From: Marinovum sp048263515
GTDB lineage: Bacteria; Pseudomonadota; Alphaproteobacteria; Rhodobacterales; Rhodobacteraceae
DNA length: 64,000 nucleotides
Assembly (NCBI RefSeq): GCF_048263515.1
Contig: NZ_JBLXEC010000020.1
Location: 1-64,000, forward strand
Reading direction: 5' to 3'
Shown here: positions 54,640-63,201 of the stretch, one piece after another
Layout: each line of letters starts with the position of its first letter
Position numbering within the stretch: the first letter of the stretch is position 1
Position numbers and translations under genes: made by a program
Notes under the pieces: generated by a model
Database searches by the model: none
The model's input: only the letters and a program-made list of their open reading frames with translations
What the model was told of the DNA's origin: nothing

Positions 54640-55140
54640 TCACCAGCCCCCGTGCGGCATGCCCGGCCGGATCGAGCGCTCTTCGCTTCGCCCCGCCATG
54701 ACGTAATGCACCAGGGGGTTGATCTCCATTGCCGCGATGTCGGGATAGAGCCGCAGGTAGTGCCCGGTATCGAAATGCGGCCCCGGATCGCGCCGGTCCG
54801 GCCCGCCGTGGGTCAGGAAATGCAGGGCGGCATCGCCCCCTGCTGCGGCGACATCAGGATAGGCCTCATGATACCACCGGGCATCGAACAGACCGCTCTC
54901 GCGGATCACGCGCAGGTGGAAGCGGCGGCGCAATCGCGGCCAGAGCCGCATGAGCCCCCGCATCACGAGGCCAGGCCGCGGCGGACGCTGCAAAACGACC
55001 GGCGGCATGGCGCGCAGAACGGCGACTTCCTGCTCCAACGAGACCTTCTGCGCATAGAGGCTCTCGACCCTGGCCTGCAAGTCGGCCACCACCGCCGGCA
55101 AATTCGAACTTGTCATGCGCGGCTCGGGAAAAGGTTTCAT
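54640..55140 (-). CDS. Small protein with coiled coil and FDxxWYxxxYPDV motifs
   Basis: 166 residues (a start at 55116, MTSSNLPAVV, is also possible). Residues about 10-45 are a heptad-like helix (VVADLQARVESLYAQKVSLE). A basic stretch follows, then two copies of a motif also found in the glycosyltransferases here: GLFDARWYHEAYPDVAAAG...HFLTHG and FDTGHYLRLYPDIAA...VHYVMAG. The motif usually flanks glycosyltransferase domains in this bacterial group; here it stands alone. It is the first gene of the minus-strand operon. A scaffold for the glycosyltransferases is a guess. Confidence 0.65.
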   Translation of the reverse strand: MKPFPEPRMTSSNLPAVVADLQARVESLYAQKVSLEQEVAVLRAMPPVVLQRPPRPGLVMRGLMRLWPRLRRRFHLRVIRESGLFDARWYHEAYPDVAAAGGDAALHFLTHGGPDRRDPGPHFDTGHYLRLYPDIAAMEINPLVHYVMAGRSEERSIRPGMPHGGW

Positions 55141-55376
55141 TCAATGCGCCGAAATATCCATAAACTCTGCCTGACCCCGGTCGGATTTTCAGGCTGGTGC
55201 TAAATGGCCTTGATTGGATGGAAAGTAAAGCGAAACTCCCGGCCGCATCGCCTCGCCGGTGGTGATCCCGCCGCCCGCGCGGTATCGGGACGCGGAAGCT
55301 GCCGGCGCCGGCAGCCCCCGGTCCGTGCGCGGGCCGGGACGGACCCGCAACGAAACCGGATCAGGATGCTCGCGTC

Positions 55377-58199
55377 ATGGCCTCCCCGCCGCCCAGCCAT
55401 TTCGATCCCGCCTGGTATCTGGCGGCCTATCCCGATGTCGCCGCCGCCGGGCGCGATCCGCGGCGCCATTACTGCCGTCACGGGCGCCGCGAAGGCCGCC
55501 TGCCGGTCTTCTTGCCGGCGCTCTGGCGCGAGCGCGACCTGCGCTGGAACATGCTCGAGGAGGGTGAGGCGGCGCTGGTTGCCATGGCCCGGGGCGCGCC
55601 CGGCCCCAACCGCGCCTATGCCGCCATCGCCTGCGCCCGGGCGGCCGCCCGGCGCGGTGACTGGAGCGCCGCCCAGGACTGGCTCCGCCCGCTTGAGGTG
55701 CAGCGCGACCTGATCGGGCTGACCGGCACCCCGGACCCGGTGCTGCTGGCGCTCGAAGCAGCGGTGGTGACGGGCGAGCTGCCCCGGGCCCGGAGGCTGC
55801 TCGCCGCCGCGCGCCGGGCGTTCGGCCGCCTGCCCGACCTGATGCTGGCCGCCGCCAACCTGGCCGCCGCCGAGGCGGGCCATGGCCCGCCCTGGGCACG
55901 TGCCATGGCGCGGCTCTATGCCCGCGCCTGGCTGCGCGGCGTGGCGGTGGCGGAGGGGGAGGCCCCCGCCTTCGACCGGCTGATCCCGGCGCGACCGCCC
56001 CGCCCCACGGGGCTGGCCGGTCCGCTGGTCAGCGTGGTGATGCCCGCCTTCAACGCCGCCGCCACCATCGGCACCGCGCTCGCCAGCCTGAGCGGGCAGA
56101 GCTGGCAGGCGCTGGAAATCCTCGTGGTCGACAATGGCGCCACCGATGCCACCGCCGCCGTGGTGCGCCGCCATGCCGCGGCCGACCCGCGCATCCGCCT
56201 GCTTGACGGCAGTGCCGCGCCCGGCGCCTATGCCGCGCGCAATATCGGCGTGGCCGCCGCCCGTGGCGCCTTCATCACCGTGCTTGATGCCGATGACTGG
56301 GCCCATCCGGCGCGCATCGCCCGGCAGATCCGCACCCTGCGCCGCAACCCGGCCGCCGCCGCCACGATCTCCGACTGGGTGCGGGTCACGCCAGACCTGC
56401 GGTTCACCCGCTGGTGGCAGGACCGGGGCCATATCCATCCCGATCTCTCCTCGCTGATGATCCGCGCCGAGCTGCGCGCGCGGCTGGGCTACTGGGACCG
56501 CGCGCGCGCCGGCGCCGACAGCGAATATCACGACCGCATTCTCGCGATCTGCGGCGCGCGGGCGATCGTGCCCACCGCGCCGGGCCTGCCGCTCAATTTC
56601 GGGCGGCTGCATGACCGGTCGCTGACCCAGGTGGCCGAAACCCGCATCGACACCCAGGTCTTCGGCGCGCGGCGCAGCTACATGCTGAACGCGCGCCGCT
56701 GGCACGAAGGCGCGGAGGAGGACCTGCCCCTGCCGCAGCACCCCGCCCGCCGCCCCTTCGACCTGCCGCCCGCGCTGGCGCTGCGCCCGCCCGATCCGCC
56801 TGCCGCCGCCGAGGCGGTGCCCGCGGCCGAACGTGCCGGGCTCTACGACGACGCCTGGTATATGCGCAGCTATCCCGATCTGCGCGCGCAGGAGGCTGAC
56901 GGGCTGGCCCATTACCTGCGGACCGGCGCCGCCGAGGGCCGCGATCCGGGACCGGATTTCAGCACCTCGGGCTATGCGCTGGCCCAGGAGATCGCCCCGG
57001 AGACGGCGCTGGCGCATTACCTCGACCACGGCCGGGCCGCCGGCGCCGACCCGCTGCCCGACTGGCAGGGCGCCCTGCCCGCCCCCGCCCCCGGGCGCCA
57101 TGTGCTGGTCTTCGGCCACCAGGCCGGCGCCGAGATCTTCGGCGCCGAACGCTGTCTTGTCACCACGCTCGAACGCGCCGCCGAAGCCGGGATCACGCCC
57201 TCGGTGGTGCTGCCCCGGCTGCTCAGCCACGACTACCTCAAGGCGCTCCTTGCCCGCTGCCACAGGCTCCATGTGCGGCCCTATGGCTGGCGCTTCGGCG
57301 GGGTGGCGCCCGATCCGCGCAGCCAGGCCCGGCTGACCCGGCTGATCCGCGACAGCGGCGCCGTCGAGGTGCATCAGAATACCGTGGTGCTGGACGCCCC
57401 GTTGCGCGCCGCGCGCGCCGCCGGCGTGCCCTCGGTGGTGCATGTGCATGAATTGCCCGCCTCTGACCTGCGGCTTTGTGCCGACCTGGGCCTGGCCCCC
57501 GAGGCGCTGCGCGCCGAACTGCTGGCGCAGGCCGATCGCTTCGTCGCCAATTCCCCGGCGGTCCTGCGCTGGCTGGACCTGCCGCCGGCGCGCGCCCTGC
57601 TGATGCCCAACCGGGTGGACCCGGCGCTGGCCGATCTGCCCTTCGCGCCCGCCACGCCTCCCCGCATCGCCCTGATCGGCAGCCTGACCGCCCGCAAGGG
57701 GATCGGGGATGCCCGGGCGGTGGCGCGGGCGCTGGCCCGGTCCGGCCTCGCCGGTGAGATCCGCCTGATCGGCCCGCAAAGCGCCGACCTGGACCGGCTC
57801 GGCCCCCTGCCTGCCAACATGCGCCACATGGGCTATGCCCCGGGCCCCGCGGCCGCGCTGGCGGAGGCCGATATCGTGCTCAGCCTCAGCCAGGTCGCCG
57901 AAAGTTTCGGGCTGAGCGTCTTCGAAGCGCTCTGCGCCGGGCGGCCGGTGGTCTGCTACGACCGCGGCACCCCGCCCGACCTGGTGGGGCGCGACGGCGC
58001 GGCGGGCCATGTGGTTCCCGCCGACCGCCCCGACCTGGTGGCGCGGGCGCTCGCCCCCTGGCTGAAGAGCCCCGCCGCCCTGCAGGCGGCTTCCCGAAAC
58101 GCCCGAGAACGCGGTGCACGGCTTCTCGCCGACCATGCCGGCACCAGCGCGGCAGACCTGTTCCGGGCGGCGGCTTCCGGCCCCGATCTCCCCGATTAG
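55377..58199 (+). CDS. Bifunctional GT2-GT4 glycosyltransferase
   Basis: 940 residues. It opens with FDPAWYLAAYPDVAAAG and HYCRHGRREGR. Residues about 60-200 are helical (TPR-like). A GT2 domain spans about 220-440: VSVVMPAFNAAATIGTALAS, ILVVDNGATDATAA and VLDADDWAHPARIARQ with the D-x-D-type motif. A second DDAWYMRSYPDLRAQ unit lies near 490. A GT4 domain spans about 570-930: VFGHQAGAEIFGAERCL, VVHVHELPAS, IALIGSLTARKGIGDA and ESFGLSVFEALCAGRPVVCY. It can thus transfer two sugars. It is divergent from the minus-strand glycosyltransferase operon and followed by wecB. Confidence 0.85.
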   Translation: MASPPPSHFDPAWYLAAYPDVAAAGRDPRRHYCRHGRREGRLPVFLPALWRERDLRWNMLEEGEAALVAMARGAPGPNRAYAAIACARAAARRGDWSAAQDWLRPLEVQRDLIGLTGTPDPVLLALEAAVVTGELPRARRLLAAARRAFGRLPDLMLAAANLAAAEAGHGPPWARAMARLYARAWLRGVAVAEGEAPAFDRLIPARPPRPTGLAGPLVSVVMPAFNAAATIGTALASLSGQSWQALEILVVDNGATDATAAVVRRHAAADPRIRLLDGSAAPGAYAARNIGVAAARGAFITVLDADDWAHPARIARQIRTLRRNPAAAATISDWVRVTPDLRFTRWWQDRGHIHPDLSSLMIRAELRARLGYWDRARAGADSEYHDRILAICGARAIVPTAPGLPLNFGRLHDRSLTQVAETRIDTQVFGARRSYMLNARRWHEGAEEDLPLPQHPARRPFDLPPALALRPPDPPAAAEAVPAAERAGLYDDAWYMRSYPDLRAQEADGLAHYLRTGAAEGRDPGPDFSTSGYALAQEIAPETALAHYLDHGRAAGADPLPDWQGALPAPAPGRHVLVFGHQAGAEIFGAERCLVTTLERAAEAGITPSVVLPRLLSHDYLKALLARCHRLHVRPYGWRFGGVAPDPRSQARLTRLIRDSGAVEVHQNTVVLDAPLRAARAAGVPSVVHVHELPASDLRLCADLGLAPEALRAELLAQADRFVANSPAVLRWLDLPPARALLMPNRVDPALADLPFAPATPPRIALIGSLTARKGIGDARAVARALARSGLAGEIRLIGPQSADLDRLGPLPANMRHMGYAPGPAAALAEADIVLSLSQVAESFGLSVFEALCAGRPVVCYDRGTPPDLVGRDGAAGHVVPADRPDLVARALAPWLKSPAALQAASRNARERGARLLADHAGTSAADLFRAAASGPDLPD

Positions 58200-58276
58200 G
58201 CACGGATAGAGGTTGCAATCGACCCTGAATTCAGTACCACCCGCGCAGCATTCAATTTATCAAGAGAGACCGAGTT

Positions 58277-59395
58277 TTGAAAATACTGGTCGTGTTCGGC
58301 ACCCGCCCCGAAGCCATCAAGATGGCTCCCGTCGTCAAGCGCCTGCAGGCAACCTCCGGCCTCGAAACCCATGTCTGCGTCACCGCGCAACACCGCGAGA
58401 TGCTCGATCAGGTGCTGCGGCTGTTCGACATCACGCCGGATTTCGACCTCAATATCATGAAACCGGGTCAGGACCTGACCGATATCACCGCCAACATCCT
58501 GCTGGCGCTGCGCGATATCCTCAAGGAGGGCGGCTATGACCGGCTGCTGGTGCATGGTGACACCACAACGACCATGGCCGCGGCCCTGGCCGCCTTCTAC
58601 GCCCAGGTGCCCGTGGGCCACGTGGAGGCCGGGCTGCGCACCGGCGATATCTATGCCCCCTGGCCCGAAGAGATGAACCGCTCGCTGGTCGGCCGGATCG
58701 CCACGCAGCATTATGCCCCGACCGAGACCGCCCGCACCGCGCTGCTGGCGGAAAACGTGCCCGACGACCGGATCATCGTGACCGGCAATACCGTGATCGA
58801 TGCGCTTCAGGACGTGGTGGCGCGGTTCGACGCCGATGCCGGGCTCGATGCACAGATGCGCGCGCGCTTTCCCTTTCTCGAGGAGGGGCGCCGCATGGTG
58901 CTGGTCACCGGCCACCGGCGGGAGAATTTCGGCACGGGTTTCGAGAACATCTGCCACGCTCTCAAGGCGGTCAGCGAAGAGGCCAATGCCCAGATCGTCT
59001 ACCCGGTGCACCTCAATCCCAATGTCCAGGCCCCGGTCAACCGTATCCTCGGCGAGGCCGGCGATGTCCACCTGATCGAGCCGCAGGACTACCTGCCCTT
59101 CGTCTGGCTGATGCGGCGCGCCCATGTCATCGTCACCGATTCCGGCGGCGTGCAGGAGGAGGCTCCCAGCCTCGGCAAACCCGTGCTGGTGATGCGCAAC
59201 ACCACCGAACGGCCCGAGGCGGTCGAGGCGGGCACCGTGCGGCTTGTCGGCACCGATGCCGAGAAGATCCGCAGCGAGACGCTTCGGCTTCTGACCGACG
59301 ATGCCGCCCATGCCGAAATGGCGCGCGCGCTCAACCCCTATGGCGATGGCCGGGCAGCCGAACGCATCGCCGCCGCGCTGACAGCGGACGCCTAA
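58277..59395 (+). CDS. wecB: UDP-N-acetylglucosamine 2-epimerase
   Basis: 372 residues. It interconverts UDP-GlcNAc and UDP-ManNAc. KILVVFGTRPEAIKMAPVV is the family N-terminus; THVCVTAQHREMLDQ-type and VHGDTTTTMAAALAAF blocks, GHVEAGLRTGD, VTGHRRENFGTGF and DSGGVQEEAPSLGKPVLV follow. The initiation codon is TTG (58277), since no ATG or GTG fits the conserved N-terminus; this may lower expression. It is followed 37 bp later by wecC, its pathway partner. Confidence 0.96.
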   Translation: MKILVVFGTRPEAIKMAPVVKRLQATSGLETHVCVTAQHREMLDQVLRLFDITPDFDLNIMKPGQDLTDITANILLALRDILKEGGYDRLLVHGDTTTTMAAALAAFYAQVPVGHVEAGLRTGDIYAPWPEEMNRSLVGRIATQHYAPTETARTALLAENVPDDRIIVTGNTVIDALQDVVARFDADAGLDAQMRARFPFLEEGRRMVLVTGHRRENFGTGFENICHALKAVSEEANAQIVYPVHLNPNVQAPVNRILGEAGDVHLIEPQDYLPFVWLMRRAHVIVTDSGGVQEEAPSLGKPVLVMRNTTERPEAVEAGTVRLVGTDAEKIRSETLRLLTDDAAHAEMARALNPYGDGRAAERIAAALTADA

Positions 59396-59432
59396 TTATC
59401 CTGCTTTTTTGATCCAGAAGGACACATTCCAG

Positions 59433-60689
59433 ATGTTCGAACGTATTTCGATGATCGGGCTCGGCTACATCGGCCTGCCCACCGCCGCGCTCTTCGCGGC
59501 CTATGGCAACCGGGTGATCGGGGTGGATGTTTCCCCGCATGTGGTCGACACCATCAACGCCGGCAAGATCCACATCGTCGAGCCCGAGCTCGACGGCATC
59601 GTGCACAAGGCGGTGACCGAGGGCATGCTGTCGGCCACCCTGACACCGGAGCCGGCGGATGCGTTCATCATCGCCGTGCCCACCCCCTTCAAGGAAGGCT
59701 TCGAACCCGATCTCAGCTACATCCGCTCCGCCGCGAACATGATCGCCCCGGTGCTGGAAAAGGGCAATCTGGTGATCCTCGAAAGCACCTCGCCGATCGG
59801 CGCCACCCAGCAGATGGCCGAATGGCTGGCCGAGGCACGCCCCGATCTCAGCTTTCCGCAGACCGCGGGCGATGCGGCGGATGTGCAGGTGGCCCATTGC
59901 CCCGAACGGGTGCTGCCGGGGCACGTGGTGCACGAGCTGGTGGAGAACGACCGCATCATCGGCGGCATGAGCGCGCGGGCCACCGAGATGGCCACCAAGA
60001 TGTACAAGCTCGTGGTCAAGGGCGACTGCATCGCCACCGACGCCAAGACCGCCGAGATGTGCAAGCTGGTGGAAAACTCCTCGCGCGACGTGCAGATCGC
60101 TTTTGCCAACGAGCTGTCGATCATCTGCGACAAGTTCGACATCAACGTCTGGGAGCTGATCAGCCTCGCCAACCGCCACCCGCGGGTCAACATCCTGCAG
60201 CCCGGTGCCGGCGTCGGCGGCCATTGCATCGCGGTCGACCCCTGGTTCATCGTCGCCTCCGCCCCCGACGAGGCCAAGCTGATCCGCGCCGCGCGGCTGG
60301 GCAATGACGCCAAACCCGACTGGGTGCTGGAAAAGGGCAAATCCGCGGTGATGGACGTGCTGTCGGCCGATCCCTCGCGGGCAATGAAGGATATCAAGGT
60401 GGCCTGCCTCGGGCTGGCCTTCAAACCCGATATCGACGATCTGCGCGAAAGCCCCGCGCTGGGCATCACCCGGCGGTTCGGCGAGGTCGGATGCCGGGTG
60501 CTGGCGGTCGAACCGCATATCGAGGCGCTGCCCGGCAAGCTGGACGGGCTGCCGATCACCCTGACCCCGCTGGAAGAGGCGCTGAAGGAGGCCGACGTGA
60601 TCTGCGTCCTGGTCAAGCACAGCGCCTTTGCCGACCTCGCGGACAAGCTGCCAGAAGGCACCCCGCTGGTCGATGTGGTCGGGCTCTGA
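59433..60689 (+). CDS. wecC: UDP-N-acetyl-D-mannosamine dehydrogenase
   Basis: 418 residues from ATG 59433 (AGAAGGA upstream; a TTG at 59409 is less likely). It oxidises UDP-ManNAc to UDP-ManNAcA, giving the polymer an acidic sugar. Signatures are ISMIGLGYIGLPTAALFA for NAD, the VAHCPERVLPG block, and GVGGHCIAVDPWFIV with the catalytic Cys. The three-domain UDP-sugar dehydrogenase layout is complete to the end (VLVKHSAFADLADK). Coupled with wecB. UDP-ManNAcA, or an epimerised form, is a plausible substrate for the C5-epimerase-like and lyase enzymes of the locus. Confidence 0.94.
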   Translation: MFERISMIGLGYIGLPTAALFAAYGNRVIGVDVSPHVVDTINAGKIHIVEPELDGIVHKAVTEGMLSATLTPEPADAFIIAVPTPFKEGFEPDLSYIRSAANMIAPVLEKGNLVILESTSPIGATQQMAEWLAEARPDLSFPQTAGDAADVQVAHCPERVLPGHVVHELVENDRIIGGMSARATEMATKMYKLVVKGDCIATDAKTAEMCKLVENSSRDVQIAFANELSIICDKFDINVWELISLANRHPRVNILQPGAGVGGHCIAVDPWFIVASAPDEAKLIRAARLGNDAKPDWVLEKGKSAVMDVLSADPSRAMKDIKVACLGLAFKPDIDDLRESPALGITRRFGEVGCRVLAVEPHIEALPGKLDGLPITLTPLEEALKEADVICVLVKHSAFADLADKLPEGTPLVDVVGL

Positions 60690-61527
60690 GACCGCCTCTC
60701 GCCGCGGCCGCCCACGGGCCGCGGCCGCGCCGCGCGGGGTCTCCGGCCCTGCGGCAGGCTCTATATCTGGCCCGAGATCCGGCCTGAGATCTGGCCTGAG
60801 GCTTTGCCTGGTGCTCGGCCTGCTGGTCGGGCTGGCACTGCCGCTGCAGGCCGAAGTCACCTATTACCGGATGACCTTCGACCAGCTGCGGCCGGTCGCG
60901 GGCGGGTTCGAGGACCGCGGCAAAGCCTACCGGTTTCGGCGCGAGGGCGGCGGCGCCCCCCTGACCACCCGGCGCGATTGGCGCAGCGGATCCGCGGCGC
61001 TGGTGCTGAAGACCGACCCGGCCCCGCCGGGCGCCAGCCACGACCGCGCCGAGATCCAGATCCACAGCGGCATCACCTGGAACCGCGACTGGGTTGCCTC
61101 GCTCAGGTTTCGCATTCCCGATCACGGCGCCCGCGTGGCCGACTGGCAGGTCCTGATGCAATGCCCGCAGGCGGGCACCGACCTGCCGCCGCCGATCTCG
61201 GTCGACCTGGAACCGGACGGGCGGATTTCGCTGGTGGTCCGCTCCGAGCGCGACCCGCATGAGATCCTCTGGTCCGCCGCCCTGCCGCGCGGGCGCTGGG
61301 CGACGCTGGCGCTGGGGTTCCGCATGGGCGCCGAAGGCCGGCTGCGGCTCTGGCTGGACGGGCGGCAGATGATCGACACCCGCCTGCCGCTGGGCTGGCA
61401 GACGGGCGAGCGGCGCTGCGTGCTGAAGACCGGCATCTACCGCGCGCCCTCGGCCCACCCGTTTGAGCTGCGGCTCGATGACGTGACGCTGGGCGACAGC
61501 TACCGCAGCACGCTCACGCCCCGGTGA
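60673..61527 (+). CDS. Sec-secreted polysaccharide lyase (heparin-lyase-like)
   Basis: 284 residues from ATG 60673, overlapping wecC by 17 bp; the start is uncertain because the N-terminus contains a repeated 12-bp unit. A signal peptide is clear (LCLVLGLLVGLALPLQA). The mature part resembles the Polysacc_lyase jelly-roll family: SHDRAEIQIHSGITWNRDWV, SLRFRIPDHGA, DWQVLMQCPQ, PPISVDLEPDGRISL, FRMGAEGRLRLWLDGRQM and LKTGIYRAP. The order matches the RTX-fused lyase at 33922. Periplasmic lyases in polysaccharide operons usually trim or clear misrouted polymer (like AlgL). It is the last plus-strand gene before the convergent manC. Confidence 0.8.
   Translation: MWSGSETASRRGRPRAAAAPRGVSGPAAGSISGPRSGLRSGLRLCLVLGLLVGLALPLQAEVTYYRMTFDQLRPVAGGFEDRGKAYRFRREGGGAPLTTRRDWRSGSAALVLKTDPAPPGASHDRAEIQIHSGITWNRDWVASLRFRIPDHGARVADWQVLMQCPQAGTDLPPPISVDLEPDGRISLVVRSERDPHEILWSAALPRGRWATLALGFRMGAEGRLRLWLDGRQMIDTRLPLGWQTGERRCVLKTGIYRAPSAHPFELRLDDVTLGDSYRSTLTPR
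60765..60800 (+). repeat. Three tandem 12-bp units in a signal-peptide region
   Basis: Three near-identical units of the form ATCTGGCCTGAG (60765-60776, 60777-60788, 60789-60800). They encode repeated Ser-Gly-Pro/Leu-Arg just before the hydrophobic core of the lyase signal peptide. Confidence 0.7.
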
Positions 61528-61592
61528 TCGACCCCGCCTGCGGCTGGTCACCCCCCGGAGCCTGTCTCGGCCCCCGCCCGCCGGTCGCGCCC

Positions 61593-61612
61593 GGTCGTCT
61601 CTGGTCGTCTCT
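61593..61612 (+). repeat. Tandem 10-bp duplication between convergent genes
   Basis: GGTCGTCTCT occurs at 61593-61602 and 61603-61612 in the 95-bp gap between the lyase and manC stops. Simple slippage is the likely origin. Confidence 0.7.
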
Positions 61613-61622
61613 GGGCGCAGGC

Positions 61623-63089
61623 CTACCCGCGGGCGTAGACGTCTTCGTAGCGCACGATGTCGTCCTCGCCCAGATAGCCGCCGGTCTGCACCTCGATCAG
61701 CACCATCGGCACCTTGCCGGGGTTCTCCATCCGGTGCCTGACCCCCAGAGGCACATAGACCGACTGGTTCTCGGACAGCAGATGCACCTCTTCGCCCACG
61801 GTCACCCGGGCGGTGCCCTCGACGACGATCCAGTGTTCCGCCCGGTGGTGGTGGCTTTGCAGGCTCAGGGTCGCGCCGGGGTTGACGAGGATGCGCTTGA
61901 CCTGAAACCGCCCCCCCAGCGCCAGCCGCTCGAACCAGCCCCAGGGCCGGTGGTCCCGGGGGAATTCCTCGGCCTGCGGCAGGCCGCGCTCGCGCAGCGC
62001 GCTGACCGCCAGCTTGACCTCCTGGGCGCGGTTCTTGTCGGCCACCACCGCATCGGGCATCGCCACCGCGACGATGTTGCTCAGCCCCAGCCCCACCAGC
62101 ACCTGGTCGGGGGATTCCGCCCGCAGCAGCGTGTTGTCGCATTCGATGGCCACCGCCGCCCCCGCGGTGGCCAGCCCCGCGGCGTCGGGGCCGGCCTCGG
62201 CATGGACCGCCTGCCAGCTGCCCAGGTCGGACCAATGTCCGGCAAAGGGCACCACGCTCAGGTTGTCGGCCCGTTCCATCACCGCGTAATCGACCGAGAT
62301 GTCCTCGACCCCGGCCCAGGCCGCTTCGTCCAGCCGCAGGAAGCCCAGGTCCGGGCGCGCGCCGGCCACCGCCTGGCGCACCGCGGCCAGCAACTCGGGC
62401 GCATGGGTCTCGAAGGCGGCAAGGATGGCGCGCACCGAGAACAGGAAGATCCCCGCGTTCCACAGGTGACAGCCATCCTCGAGCATCGCCTGCGCGGTGG
62501 CGGCATCGGGCTTCTCGACGAAGCCCGCCAGCCTTGCCGCACGCCCGGAGGCATCTGGCGGCGCATCCAGGCGCAGGTAGCCATAGCCGGTCTCCGGCCG
62601 ATCGGGGGTGATGCCGAAGGTCACCAGATCATCGCGCGCCTGCACCACCCGCAGCCCCTCGGCCACCGCAGCGTGAAAGGCCGCCGTGTCGGGCAGGGCA
62701 TGGTCTGAAGGCGCCACCAGCATCACCCCCTCGGGACGGGTCGCCGCGAGGTGCAGCGCCGCGGCCAGCACCGCGGGCGCGGTGTTGCGTCCTTCCGGCT
62801 CGATCAGCACCGCGCCGGGATCGATGCCGATGTCCTGCAGCTGCTGGGTCACCACGAAGCGGAAATCCGACCGGGTGACCATCGTCGGCGCGGCAAACTC
62901 CAGCCCGCCGCCCGGCGCCTCTGCCGCGTCCGACCGGCTCATCCGTCTGGCGGTGGCCTGCAGCAGGGTCGGGCCCTCGTCGAAGGCGACGAACTGCTTG
63001 GGGTGGTGCCGCCGGGACAGCGGCCAGAGCCGCGTGCCCACCCCCCCGCACAGGATGACAGGGCAGATTTCGGCACTTGCTTCGGCCAA
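61623..63089 (-). CDS. manC: Mannose-1-phosphate guanylyltransferase / mannose-6-phosphate isomerase
   Basis: 488 residues from TTG 63089, chosen because AAAAGGA lies 7 bases upstream; GTG 63116 would add nine residues. It makes GDP-mannose. The nucleotidyltransferase start is PVILCGGVGTRLWPLSR, then HPKQFVAF, PSDHALPD, FVEKPDAATA, HWSDLGSW. The C-terminal cupin (type II PMI) domain shows LQSHHHRAEHWIVVEGTARV, with metal-binding His residues. Normal length for ManC/AlgA. It is convergent with the lyase gene and lies 112 bp downstream of the ParA-like gene, on the same strand. Confidence 0.94.
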   Translation of the reverse strand: MAEASAEICPVILCGGVGTRLWPLSRRHHPKQFVAFDEGPTLLQATARRMSRSDAAEAPGGGLEFAAPTMVTRSDFRFVVTQQLQDIGIDPGAVLIEPEGRNTAPAVLAAALHLAATRPEGVMLVAPSDHALPDTAAFHAAVAEGLRVVQARDDLVTFGITPDRPETGYGYLRLDAPPDASGRAARLAGFVEKPDAATAQAMLEDGCHLWNAGIFLFSVRAILAAFETHAPELLAAVRQAVAGARPDLGFLRLDEAAWAGVEDISVDYAVMERADNLSVVPFAGHWSDLGSWQAVHAEAGPDAAGLATAGAAVAIECDNTLLRAESPDQVLVGLGLSNIVAVAMPDAVVADKNRAQEVKLAVSALRERGLPQAEEFPRDHRPWGWFERLALGGRFQVKRILVNPGATLSLQSHHHRAEHWIVVEGTARVTVGEEVHLLSENQSVYVPLGVRHRMENPGKVPMVLIEVQTGGYLGEDDIVRYEDVYARG

Positions 63090-63201
63090 GAGCGGATTCC
63101 TTTTACTGACACGCACGGTCGGAGGATCCGCCGGACCGCACCCTCTCCAGAGGCGACATTGGCATAGCCCGCAGCCTCGCGCCAGCCCGGGCGCATCGGC
63201 C

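Noticed and set aside
55200..58136. 978-residue minus-strand frame opposite the GT2-GT4 gene
   Set aside because: Arg/Gly/Pro/Gln-rich shadow without motifs; the plus strand shows two well-formed glycosyltransferase domains.
60613..62463. 616-residue minus-strand frame overlapping wecC, lyase and manC
   Set aside because: Gly/Arg-rich shadow running across three well-supported genes in other frames.
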